Shown: positions 6,790-12,618, counted from the stretch's first letter. The stretch: 12,618 bases of DNA from an archaeon (GCA_021806865.1 JAKAPU010000067.1:1-12618), one strand, 5' to 3'. Translations and numbers: made by a program. Notes: generated by a model not told the origin, from the sequence alone.

Positions 6790-7239
6790 GTGCGAGACAT
6801 AGACCGAGCTTGGCTCGCCGCAGTAGTTGATGCTGAGGGGTCTATCATCGTTTCTCGCATAAAACAAGGACCACAGGTAAAGAGAGGTTACAGCTTTAGG
6901 GCGACTCTTTCGATTTCGAACACAAATGAAGACTTCCTGCAGCATGTCAAGCAGATTATAGGCACAGGAAACTTGTGCCGATTGCCCGAACATAGAAAGA
7001 ATTGGAAGGACAAATTCCAGTATCTCGCTAACGCGAATACTCTACGAGCCATACTTCCAGAGATTCTGCCTTATCTAATCATTAAACGGGAACAAGCAAA
7101 ACTAGTATTGGAGTTTCTTTCTCAAATCAATGTTGGTATTCGAGGAGATTATCCAAACGATTTGCAGGTATTGTACTCTAGGATTAGGACCCTAAACGCA
7201 AAAGGTAAAGATGCCAAACTTGTTGTGCCAGATTGCTGA
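6790..7239 (+). CDS. Single-motif LAGLIDADG homing-endonuclease-like protein
   Basis: A 149-aa protein begun by GTG 11 bp after the pcna stop. Residues 9-17 (LAAVVDAEG, then SI) are a clear LAGLIDADG helix with its acidic metal-binding position kept as Glu16. ATLSISNTNEDFLQHV (about 39-53), IIGTG (56-60) and ILPEILPYLIIKREQA (88-103) recur in free-standing LAGLIDADG proteins of 130-170 aa, which act as homodimers with one motif per subunit. No flanking intron or intein features split pcna, so it is free-standing. Its 3' end lies about 106 bp from the 3' end of an opposing tRNA gene with two introns. It may be an active mobile endonuclease, a relic, or a recruited regulator. The fold is confident; activity is not shown. 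Confidence 0.78.
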   Translation: MRDIDRAWLAAVVDAEGSIIVSRIKQGPQVKRGYSFRATLSISNTNEDFLQHVKQIIGTGNLCRLPEHRKNWKDKFQYLANANTLRAILPEILPYLIIKREQAKLVLEFLSQINVGIRGDYPNDLQVLYSRIRTLNAKGKDAKLVVPDC

Positions 7240-7359
7240 TGAACTCGACAATCGAGAAACAGAATGAACGAAAAGTGGATAGACGAATTCTTGTGGTAAC
7301 AATGTATGCCACTAATTAGTAGGAAGATTCGCAAGTCAAAACAAATAGCGGGGGGTGGA

Positions 7360-7391
7360 CTTTCATTGATGCAGAGTAGTTCTGCAATTAT
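7360..7391 (-). other. Non-canonical tRNA intron (59/60, T-loop) of tRNA-iMet, 32 nt
   Basis: TTCA of the T-loop (54-57) pairs with TGAA near the intron end, leaving 3' bulge AGT and 5' bulge AAA. Cutting after the second base of each restores the loop TTCAAAT. An inner hairpin TGCAGA-ACTAC-TCTGCA closes the intron, but the stretch between bulge and hairpin (TAAT opposite TCAA) is mostly unpaired. This is therefore a relaxed BHB, as is usual for introns outside the anticodon loop. Confidence 0.85.
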
Positions 7392-7413
7392 TTTGAACCA
7401 CCGCTCTGCGGGT

Positions 7414-7454
7414 ATCCCATAGTCGCAGTTCTGTTTTGATAGAACTTCGATTAT
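7414..7454 (-). other. Canonical tRNA intron (37/38) of tRNA-iMet, 41 nt
   Basis: The bulge-helix-bulge is near-perfect. CTCA (tRNA 32-35) pairs with TGGG at the intron 3' end. The 3-nt bulges are TAA on the 5' side and ATA on the 3' side; cutting after the second base of each gives this intron exactly. Inside, TAATCGAAGTTCT pairs with AGAACTGCGACTA (two mismatches) around a loop ATCAAAAC. The structure predicts cleavage by the archaeal splicing endonuclease and ligation by RtcB. Confidence 0.9.
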
Positions 7455-7494
7455 TATGAGCCCGCCGGGATAACCTGGCTTCCCCACCCCGCTA

Positions 7495-7506
7495 AGTCGT
7501 TCGACT
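7495..7506. repeat. Palindrome abutting the tRNA 5' end
   Basis: AGTCG-TT-CGACT is a perfect inverted repeat starting 2 bp from the first tRNA base. With a transcript start about 25 bp after the TATA-like box it would make up most of the pre-tRNA leader removed by RNase P. Confidence 0.35.
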
Positions 7507-7523
7507 CAGTTTTTCATTCGTGC

Positions 7524-7534
7524 GTATTAAAGCT
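7524..7534 (-). promoter_or_regulatory. TATA-like box of tRNA-iMet (also faces nfo)
   Basis: On the minus strand AGCTTTAATAC is centred about 36 bp ahead of the tRNA. On the plus strand the same bases read GTATTAAAGCT, about 65 bp ahead of nfo, so it could serve both units. A weaker AT-rich site (AGATTAACC, about 7563-7571) sits about 27 bp before the nfo ATG and would fit a leaderless nfo transcript. Confidence 0.45.
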
Positions 7535-7594
7535 TGACGCCAGCAAAGTCAGCAATGCAAAGAAGATTAACCCGCTCAAAGCTGGCAGATAAGG

Positions 7595-8467
7595 ATGCCA
7601 AAAATCGGCTCGAAATTCGATAGACGAATCGGGATTCACGTATCAATCTCAGGGAAACTGGATCTGAGCGTCGAAAGGGCAATCGAGGTCGGATGCATTG
7701 GAACTTTCCAGATTTTCACTTGCAGCCCGCGCAGATGGGCAGCGGCCGAGTTGAAGAAATCCGAGGTCGCCTTATTCAAGGAGAAGGTGGCGCGTCGAGA
7801 TTTTCTGGTTTTTGCGCACATGCCATATTTGCCTAATCTTGCCTCCCCGGACAGGAAGTACTTCGTGAAATCCGTGGACACACTCACAAGAGAAATACAA
7901 CGCTGCGACGCCCTAGGAGTTCCACATCTCGTTCTCCATTTCGGAAGCCACATGGGGACTTCTGTCGACGAAGGTCATGAAAGAGTTGTTGAAGCATGCA
8001 AGACAGCGATCGCCAAGACGAAGAAATGCAATGTCAGATTGTTGCTCGAGAACTCTGCAGGAGTTAAGAACAGCATCGGATCAAAGTTCGAGTACGTAAG
8101 AAAAGTTCTGGATGGAATAGGCGAGAAAGAGAGAACAGGAACCTGTCTTGATACGTGTCATGCTTTTGCATCTGGTTACGATCTTCGAAATGCAGAGGCC
8201 GTCCGCGCAACAATCAACGATTTTGAATCGACAATAGGAATTGAAAGGCTGTACCTCGTACATCTCAACGACTCCAAAGGAGAACTCGGTGGTGGAAAGG
8301 ATAGGCACGAAAACATCGGCGAGGGCTACATCGGCAAGGAGGGATTCAGAGCGCTTCTGAACCTAGAAAAGCTCCAAACCGTGCCGGTCGTCTTAGAGAC
8401 TCCCTTCGAGAACGAAGGAGACGACAAGAAAAACATTCAGACCGTCAAGGATCTTGTCGTCAACTAG
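7595..8467 (+). CDS. nfo: Endonuclease IV (AP endonuclease Nfo)
   Basis: A 290-aa TIM-barrel AP endonuclease that cuts DNA 5' to abasic sites in base excision repair. The whole metal-binding set of the family is visible: H75 (AHMPYL), H115 (LHFGSH), E152 (LLENSAG), D186 and H189 (CLDTCHAF), H223 (VHLNDSKG), D236 and H238 (KDRHENIG) and E268 (LETP). These correspond in order to the three-zinc ligands of E. coli Nfo. GIHVSISG near residue 13 and IFTCSPRRW near 40 are also diagnostic. The ATG has AAGG just upstream. The gene is divergent from the tRNA and convergent with the YqgF-like gene, with only 16 bp between stops. No obvious C-terminal PIP box is seen, so a link to PCNA is only positional. 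Confidence 0.96.
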   Translation: MPKIGSKFDRRIGIHVSISGKLDLSVERAIEVGCIGTFQIFTCSPRRWAAAELKKSEVALFKEKVARRDFLVFAHMPYLPNLASPDRKYFVKSVDTLTREIQRCDALGVPHLVLHFGSHMGTSVDEGHERVVEACKTAIAKTKKCNVRLLLENSAGVKNSIGSKFEYVRKVLDGIGEKERTGTCLDTCHAFASGYDLRNAEAVRATINDFESTIGIERLYLVHLNDSKGELGGGKDRHENIGEGYIGKEGFRALLNLEKLQTVPVVLETPFENEGDDKKNIQTVKDLVVN

Positions 8468-8483
8468 GTAACGGGCTCAGAGT

Positions 8484-9179
8484 TTAGTTGAAGAATTCCT
8501 GACCGTCTCTGAATGCGATCAATCTGGCCGCGCGCTGATCTCTTGTAACTCCCTTCATTCTTCTTCTTGCTGATAGAGTAGACGTCCCTCGTTCGTCTAC
8601 AAGCTGTATTCTTAGGCGTTCTCTGTATCTTGTCCCAAGGGCCATCGCGATCCTGTGAGCCAGTTTCAAGTTTCCCGAGCCTATCTTCACGACTTTACGC
8701 ATGCTCGGAGCGTTGTCAATCAGATCTGACACCCTAGCGATTGTCTTTTCGAAGCTTGGCATGACTGCAGTTTCGACTTCCTTGTGGTTGATGAACGCCG
8801 CAAGGCCAGTTCTTTCTCCTGGATCGATCCCGATGACAAAGAGGTCGGTGGACTTTGCAGGGTAGAGAATAGCAAACAATCGCTCCTTGGCTAAGGCTAC
8901 GTCATCTCCAAGATCTTCGACGCAGACGCTGTTTGCTCCAAGCAGTTGAAGGCTCTCCCTCTTCGTTGTAACAATTACCTTGATTGCACGTGACCAGTAA
9001 CTTTGCATTTCAATGGAGTAACCCTTCGTCTCTAGGCGAGACAATTCGTCAGGAACAATGTCCACGTAGGGAACGTTGATCTTCTTGAGCAAGGAAGTGA
9101 TGCGATAGTACGCTTTACCATCCGAAGTGGCAATGCCGACTTCGATTCTCGGGTAAACTACGGCTCCTATGCTGTTCAC
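8484..9179 (-). CDS. RNase H-fold protein with YqgF-like C-terminal domain
   Basis: A 231-aa protein from the GTG at 9177-9179. The longer open frame to 9434 would overlap the divergent gene and is not favoured, and an AT-rich TATA-like site (TTTAAAAG, 9217-9224) precedes the GTG. The C-terminal half resembles YqgF/RuvC-like RNase H-fold resolvases. VIGIDPGERTG (115-125) is the first strand with D119. VDERGTST (194-201) carries E196, like the DERxST motif of YqgF. TRDQRAARLIA (212-222) has D214. All three expected acidic residues are therefore present. The N-terminal half (about 1-105) begins RIEVGIATSDGKAYYRI and contains INVPYVDIVPDEL; it looks like a separate small alpha/beta domain with no assigned function. 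It may act on branched DNA or structured RNA. The fold is likely; the substrate is unknown. Confidence 0.75.
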   Translation of the reverse strand: MNSIGAVVYPRIEVGIATSDGKAYYRITSLLKKINVPYVDIVPDELSRLETKGYSIEMQSYWSRAIKVIVTTKRESLQLLGANSVCVEDLGDDVALAKERLFAILYPAKSTDLFVIGIDPGERTGLAAFINHKEVETAVMPSFEKTIARVSDLIDNAPSMRKVVKIGSGNLKLAHRIAMALGTRYRERLRIQLVDERGTSTLSARRRMKGVTRDQRAARLIAFRDGQEFFN

Positions 9180-9214
9180 CTGAATGTGGTTTTGTACTTC
9201 GAATCGGCTGTTCG

Positions 9215-9226
9215 CGCTTTTAAACG
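9215..9226 (-). promoter_or_regulatory. TATA-like box of the YqgF-like gene
   Basis: GTTTAAAAGC, read on the minus strand, is centred about 42 bp before the GTG at 9179 and would give a leader of about 15 nt. Together with the protein comparison it argues for the shorter start. A second AT-rich site (AATATACT, near 9230-9237) lies just upstream. Confidence 0.4.
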
Positions 9227-9318
9227 TTGAGTATATTGAGGCAATAAATTGCCTATGCAGGATTGCAGTTCTAGCTCGCAAGAGATAAGTTGAGCTGGGC
9301 TCGACAACAATACAATCC

Positions 9319-9996
9319 TTGAAGTCCGTTGACGCCTTGATTGGCGATCTTCGCAAGTGTGAGATCGCAAACATATCAGCGGATTTTCCACACGTCAAGC
9401 TGGAATTTGCCTTCAATTTCGTAAAGCATTGCATAGACTCTGACTTTGAGGTTCACTACCTCGATTTTGATCTCATATTTTCTTCGTCGATGCAAAACGT
9501 TTCGGACTCCGATTATCGTAATCTGTCGCGAGGGCTACAGATCATCCAACCTGGTGAAAATTCGGTGGAGAGTAGTGTTACGACCATGCTATGCTCGTTG
9601 GCAAAGAAGGAAGGATTCATAGTCATCGATTCGTTCAACATGATGCAAAACTTGATTGCGCTGGAGAGTTCGCCGCACGATTCGTTGGTTGCTAATCGTA
9701 AGTCATCAGTGTTAATCTCCTTGATCCAACAAGTAGCAAGAAACCGTCTCAACACTCTAGTGGTCTTGAGTCTTGCAAAGTCTCGCCCTAAGAGGATAGA
9801 GGGCGATGCAGTCGTATGGGAAAAGGAGCTCGTCGGAGGGCGAATGCTGAAACTCAAGAGCGATGAAACGTTGCTACTGAAAGTGATTCAAGAAGGAAGA
9901 GGCCACCAAGATTCGAAGCAGGAAGCCAAAGAGATTCTAGCTTCGCCGCTTGACGGCGTGTCGGAACCGTATCGGATTCTTTCCCAAAAGTGGTAG
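9319..9996 (+). CDS. RecA/RadB-like protein with degenerate Walker A
   Basis: A 225-aa protein from TTG 9319, the only start in the frame after an upstream TAA. Its order matches the RecA/RadB/KaiC ATPase core. A segment at the P-loop position is followed by strand VHYLDFD (45-51), a Walker B-like strand GFIVIDSFNMMQNL (99-112), a helix with SSVLISLIQQVARN, strand NTLVVLSLAK (145-154) and a C-terminal strand set VGGRMLKLK...TLLLKV. At the P-loop the sequence is ISADFPHVKLEF (19-30): the lysine (K27) is kept, but the glycines and the Ser/Thr are lost, so ATP hydrolysis is doubtful. It may be a regulatory RadA paralog or a structural partner. It is divergent from the YqgF-like gene and ends 2 bp from the opposing membrane-protein gene. 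Confidence 0.68.
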   Translation: MKSVDALIGDLRKCEIANISADFPHVKLEFAFNFVKHCIDSDFEVHYLDFDLIFSSSMQNVSDSDYRNLSRGLQIIQPGENSVESSVTTMLCSLAKKEGFIVIDSFNMMQNLIALESSPHDSLVANRKSSVLISLIQQVARNRLNTLVVLSLAKSRPKRIEGDAVVWEKELVGGRMLKLKSDETLLLKVIQEGRGHQDSKQEAKEILASPLDGVSEPYRILSQKW

Positions 9997-9998
9997 CT

Positions 9999-10421
9999 TT
10001 ACTTCACCGAGAGAACGAAGTAACCGATGCCTAGCCCGACCGCGATCAGTGCAATGCCGCCCACGAAGAACATCTCGGCAGACCTGGCGCGGATAGTCTG
10101 TCTCCCGCTCAAATATAGTCCATAAGCACCCAGCGAGCCCATGATATAGCCGAAGAGCATGATGAAAGTCTCCGTAATGTTCTGAGCCGTGGGACTAGCC
10201 ACAATCGGACTCAAACCAATACCTGGCTGTCCCGCGTTGCTGGTGGCATTGATCAGCCCAGCTGTCAGCAAAAAGAGGACGAGCATATACAACCATTCGA
10301 TTCCCCTGCTACCATACGAACTCGAGGCGCCCGGACTCGTCAATCTCTTTGCAACTCCAGAGTGTGTTACCCTTGAAGTGAGCTTGCTCGTTGCGCTCTG
10401 AACCTTTTTCTTTACACCCAA
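9999..10421 (-). CDS. Small three-helix membrane protein of unknown function
   Basis: A 140-aa protein from TTG 10421. A basic, Ser/Thr-rich N-terminus (about 1-38, with KKK near the start) precedes three hydrophobic segments at about residues 42-58, 85-104 and 116-138. A Pro/Gly/Ser-rich loop (62-80) lies between the first two, and a basic turn (GRQTIRARS, about 106-114) between the last two. No catalytic residues or known family are recognised. A GAGG purine stretch lies about 14 nt before the TTG. It is the last gene of the minus-strand run topA - zinc-finger protein - membrane protein, 21 bp after the preceding stop, so co-transcription is likely. Nothing in the sequence ties it to DNA topology. 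Confidence 0.68.
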   Translation of the reverse strand: MGVKKKVQSATSKLTSRVTHSGVAKRLTSPGASSSYGSRGIEWLYMLVLFLLTAGLINATSNAGQPGIGLSPIVASPTAQNITETFIMLFGYIMGSLGAYGLYLSGRQTIRARSAEMFFVGGIALIAVGLGIGYFVLSVK

Positions 10422-10442
10422 CTGTGTTCTTTCCTCTTTACA

Positions 10443-10718
10443 TTATTTTGAGACTGGCAAACTCCCAGTTGCGCTCAGCTGATGCCTCGCGACTTGTTTG
10501 GCCCATTCTCCAGTCTCCTTGAGCTCCAATATTCTCTCTAAATACCTTTCCCACGTCAGATTCTCGAACGCCTTCTGCCATTTTTCGTACGCGTTGCTGA
10601 CCTCTGAATATGCTCTCTCATGATGTACGCAATACCTTGCCTTCAATGCTTGCCGATTGCATACAAAACAAGTTCTTGAATCAGAATCAATTGACGAGAC
10701 TGTGCTAATTTCAGACAA
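10443..10718 (-). CDS. 91-aa zinc-finger-like protein downstream of topA
   Basis: The TTG start at 10716-10718 follows the topA TGA with no spacing. No other start precedes the conserved-looking part, so start and coupling are well supported. C17-x2-C20 and C30-x-H32-H33 (CFVCNRQ and RYCVHHERA) form a compact treble-clef- or ribbon-like metal site. After it comes an aromatic-rich helical part: YEKWQKAFENLTWERYLERI (44-63), then LKETGEWAKQV. This combination resembles small conserved proteins of Thermoproteota/Thaumarchaeota with no assigned function, by memory only. The tight link to topA suggests translational coupling and perhaps a nucleic-acid role; this is inference. Confidence 0.75.
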   Translation of the reverse strand: MSEISTVSSIDSDSRTCFVCNRQALKARYCVHHERAYSEVSNAYEKWQKAFENLTWERYLERILELKETGEWAKQVARHQLSATGSLPVSK

Positions 10719-12618
10719 TCACTGAGCACTCCTTTTCTTAGCCGTGGAACAGTTTATGTTCGGACAGATTCTCCAGGGTCTTCTACCAAACCACACAAGT
10801 ATCGTCGGCCACTGGCATCCTCCGCAAGTCTTGCCGGTGGGCTTTACGACACCTCTTCTGGGAAGCGGTGAAGAGGTCCTACAGCCCTTCGAATAATTCG
10901 AACAGCCGACAAACCTCTTTCCTGTCTTGAATGAAGTCAGTACCCTCAAGCTTCCCGTCTTGCACGTTGGACAAGAGCCGATGGTCGAAATCTTTGTTTT
11001 TGATGACGTATCGCTCGCACCAAACGAAGATAGATTGGCACCCTTCAAATTGGAGATGGACTCCCGAAGGGAAATCATGGCCTGCGCCAGGATCTTCGAA
11101 GGGCTTTCCCTTCCAGTCTCCAGTAGGTCAATCTTTTCCTCAAGCTCGCGCGTCATCTCTGGTGAAACTATCTTAGGGCACTCGCTCCGAAGATGCTCCA
11201 TCAGTAGTAATGCGTTTTCGGTAGGAACGAGTGGACCTTTGCGTGTCAGATAACCTCTCTTGATCAGTGTAACCACGGTTTCAGCGCGAGTGGACTTTGT
11301 TCCCACGTTCTCAGAGGTCAGTTTCGCAACAAGCGTCATCTCGTTGTATCTCGGTGGAGGCGAGTCGAACTTTTCCTCTTTGTTCCTGTCGACTATCGGA
11401 ATGGTTTCCTCCTCACGTAGCTCGACATCCGGGTGGTCGGAAACAAGTTGCTCATACGGGTAGACCAGCATCCAGCCCTTTTCCGAGACCTTGCTTCCCG
11501 AGTATCCAAAATCGACTGATGCTATGTCAAAGACTGCGCTGAGCTCTTCCAGCCTGGCATCCGGTGCGAATGCACTACAAAACCGTCTCACGACTAGCTC
11601 CAGAATCTTGTTTTCCATGACGTCAAGATTTGATGGAGGCGCTTCTCCAGTGGGGAATATCGCAGGGTGTGCAGGATCTGTTCCTGGTCCTTCACAGGGC
11701 AAATTTCTGCGAGCCGCGATAGAATCCAACAGTGTGACAACACCGGAAAATCTCGATCTGGAAAGTCGATCTAGTATTTTCGAGTAGCCTATGGATCTGG
11801 GAAGTTTCTGACTGCTGGTTCTCGGATAAGAGATCAATGATTTCAAGTAGAGCTTTTGCGCTACAGCCAAAGTAGTGCTTGGCCCGATTTTGTGGATCCT
11901 GTACGCTTCCCGCTGCAGGTCTGCTAAGTTGAACGGATATCTTGGCGATACGGTCCTTGTTGAATGAGTGATCGAACGTACATGCGCAGTATTGCTAGAA
12001 GATACCTTTTCGAATATCTCGCTTGCCAATGATTGATTCCGAATCACTCCCTTCGCGTACTCGACTTGGAATTTGACACCTCCTTTTTCCAAGGTGCAGC
12101 AGATCTTCCAATATGGTATGGGGACGTGGGTCATCAACTCCAGTTCTCTATCGACTACAAATGCAAGTGCGGGCCCCTGAACACGGCCTATGGTCACGTT
12201 GGAGAACTTTCCTGCGTTTCTTGCAGAGCTCGATAGCACCCTTGAGAGATTGACACCCCACAGAAAGTCCAGTAGATGACGCATTCTTCCTGCTTCGGCA
12301 AGACCTCGATTCGGTGGCTCCAAGGCAGCAAAGGCCTGCTTGATTTCTTCGCCCGTGAGAGTGGAGAACTTTGCCCTTAGTCTTAGGGCCAAGCTCTCAG
12401 CACATGCAATGTCGAGTATGTTTGATCCAATTGCCTCTCCCTCAAGATCGAAATCGCACGCATTGACAACGGATGTGGAACTGCCCCCCAGCTCTCTAAT
12501 GACGCTTAATCTGTTAGCCAGTGCCGGATTTGCACGCCCCGGACCAATTCGGCTCGAAAAGCCGGATTTGCTCTTGACAAACCAATCCACATCGAAGACT
12601 GGTGAAATTCCTCTAAGA
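10719..12618 (-). CDS. topA: Type IA DNA topoisomerase (5' partial)
   Basis: The frame is open through the right edge; numbering here starts at a GTG (12588-12590), but LRGISPVFDVDW across the edge shows the gene starts outside. ACDFDLEGEAIG (44-55) is the TOPRIM metal site, with D46, D48 and E50. GRVQGPAL (135-142) lies in the region before the gate. SYPRTSSQKLP (254-264) holds the catalytic Tyr255 that forms the 5'-phosphotyrosine. ENVGTKSTRAETV also fits the family core. The C-terminus carries two zinc ribbons: C540-x2-C543/C563-x6-C570 and C589-x2-C592/C609-x4-C614. The enzyme relaxes negative supercoils or decatenates DNA. No helicase part is visible, so reverse gyrase is unlikely, though the missing N-terminus cannot be checked. 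It leads the minus-strand run. Confidence 0.94.
   Translation of the reverse strand, partial: LRGISPVFDVDWFVKSKSGFSSRIGPGRANPALANRLSVIRELGGSSTSVVNACDFDLEGEAIGSNILDIACAESLALRLRAKFSTLTGEEIKQAFAALEPPNRGLAEAGRMRHLLDFLWGVNLSRVLSSSARNAGKFSNVTIGRVQGPALAFVVDRELELMTHVPIPYWKICCTLEKGGVKFQVEYAKGVIRNQSLASEIFEKVSSSNTAHVRSITHSTRTVSPRYPFNLADLQREAYRIHKIGPSTTLAVAQKLYLKSLISYPRTSSQKLPRSIGYSKILDRLSRSRFSGVVTLLDSIAARRNLPCEGPGTDPAHPAIFPTGEAPPSNLDVMENKILELVVRRFCSAFAPDARLEELSAVFDIASVDFGYSGSKVSEKGWMLVYPYEQLVSDHPDVELREEETIPIVDRNKEEKFDSPPPRYNEMTLVAKLTSENVGTKSTRAETVVTLIKRGYLTRKGPLVPTENALLLMEHLRSECPKIVSPEMTRELEEKIDLLETGRESPSKILAQAMISLRESISNLKGANLSSFGASDTSSKTKISTIGSCPTCKTGSLRVLTSFKTGKRFVGCSNYSKGCRTSSPLPRRGVVKPTGKTCGGCQWPTILVWFGRRPWRICPNINCSTAKKRSAQ

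Larger units (their letters stand above)
7346..7493 (-). tRNA. Initiator tRNA-Met (CAU) with two introns
   Basis: A complete cloverleaf can be read on the minus strand. The acceptor arm is AGCGGGG (7493-7487) with CCCCGCT (7353-7347) and discriminator A at 7346. The D-arm is GGGA/TCCC around a 10-nt loop with GG. The anticodon stem is GCGGG/CCCGC with loop CTCATAA, the T-arm GGTGG/CCACC with loop TTCAAAT, and the variable loop is 5 nt. The A1-U72 pair and three G-C pairs at 29-31/39-41 mark it as the initiator rather than an elongator. Removing 41 nt at 37/38 and 32 nt at 59/60 leaves a 75-nt mature tRNA with every stem perfectly paired. CCA is not encoded. A TATA-like box lies about 36 bp upstream of the 5' end. 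Confidence 0.93.

Noticed and set aside
7264..7299. 11-codon plus-strand ORF (MNEKWIDEFLW) after the endonuclease-like gene
   Set aside because: Too short to support, with no ribosome-binding or promoter signal. It could be a trace of a longer C-terminus, but no frameshift can be shown.
7230..7300. C/D-box sRNA candidate starting at TGATGA after the LAGLIDADG ORF
   Set aside because: A C-box-like TGATGA is present, but no CTGA D box or C'/D' pair follows at a sensible distance.
7149..7487. 112-aa minus-strand open frame over the 7240-7490 gap
   Set aside because: It coincides with the tRNA-iMet gene and its introns, whose cloverleaf explains the sequence; the translation looks random.
8484..9434. 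Extending the YqgF-like protein to 316 aa
   Set aside because: The extra N-terminal 85 residues overlap the start of the divergent RecA-like gene and lie beyond the TATA-like sites. The GTG at 9179 fits better.
1..12618. CRISPR arrays, insertion sequences, inteins, toxin-antitoxin or defence genes
   Set aside because: No regularly spaced repeats, transposase motifs, terminal inverted repeats, intein blocks inside PCNA or TopA, or paired toxin-antitoxin ORFs were seen on either strand.

Overview
This window is archaeal chromosomal DNA, most likely from a Thaumarchaeota/Nitrososphaeria lineage. The evidence is archaeal-only or archaeal-type information-processing genes: ribosomal protein L10e, Dph2, exosome Csl4, RNA polymerase subunit L, transcription factor S and PCNA. 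TATA-like boxes lie about 25-40 bp before many starts, starts are often TTG, and an initiator tRNA is split by BHB-type introns. The phylum call is an inference from protein style and gene order; no database was searched.

Layout. Left edge (1-1894): the 3' part of a TrmJ-like SPOUT tRNA methyltransferase (+) converges on, and overlaps by 29 bp, a Trm-G10/Trm11-type methyltransferase (-). Positions 2143-4390 (+): rpl10e, dph2 and csl4, covering ribosome assembly, EF-2 modification and the RNA exosome. A small four-helix membrane protein (-, 4359-4895) overlaps the 3' end of csl4 and is divergent from rpoL. Positions 5024-6778 (+): rpoL, tfs and pcna, which are transcription and replication core genes, followed 11 bp later by a LAGLIDADG homing-endonuclease-like ORF (6790-7239).

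Positions 7240-7594 look empty but hold, on the minus strand, a complete initiator tRNA-Met (7346-7493). It is interrupted by two introns: one at the canonical 37/38 site (41 nt) and one in the T-loop at 59/60 (32 nt). Next come endonuclease IV (nfo, +), an RNase H/YqgF-fold protein (-), and a divergent RecA-like protein with a ruined P-loop (+). The right end (9999 to the edge) is a minus-strand run: type IA topoisomerase (5' end off the window), then a 91-aa zinc-finger-like protein starting right after the topA stop, then a three-helix membrane protein.

The genes fall into tRNA maturation/modification (TrmJ, Trm11-like, tRNA-iMet), translation (L10e, Dph2), transcription and RNA decay (RpoL, TFS, Csl4) and DNA replication/repair/topology (PCNA, Nfo, YqgF-like, RecA-like, TopA). 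Most of the window is conserved housekeeping sequence. The least explained parts are the doubly interrupted initiator tRNA beside a homing-endonuclease ORF, and the divergent YqgF-like/RecA-like pair next to nfo.
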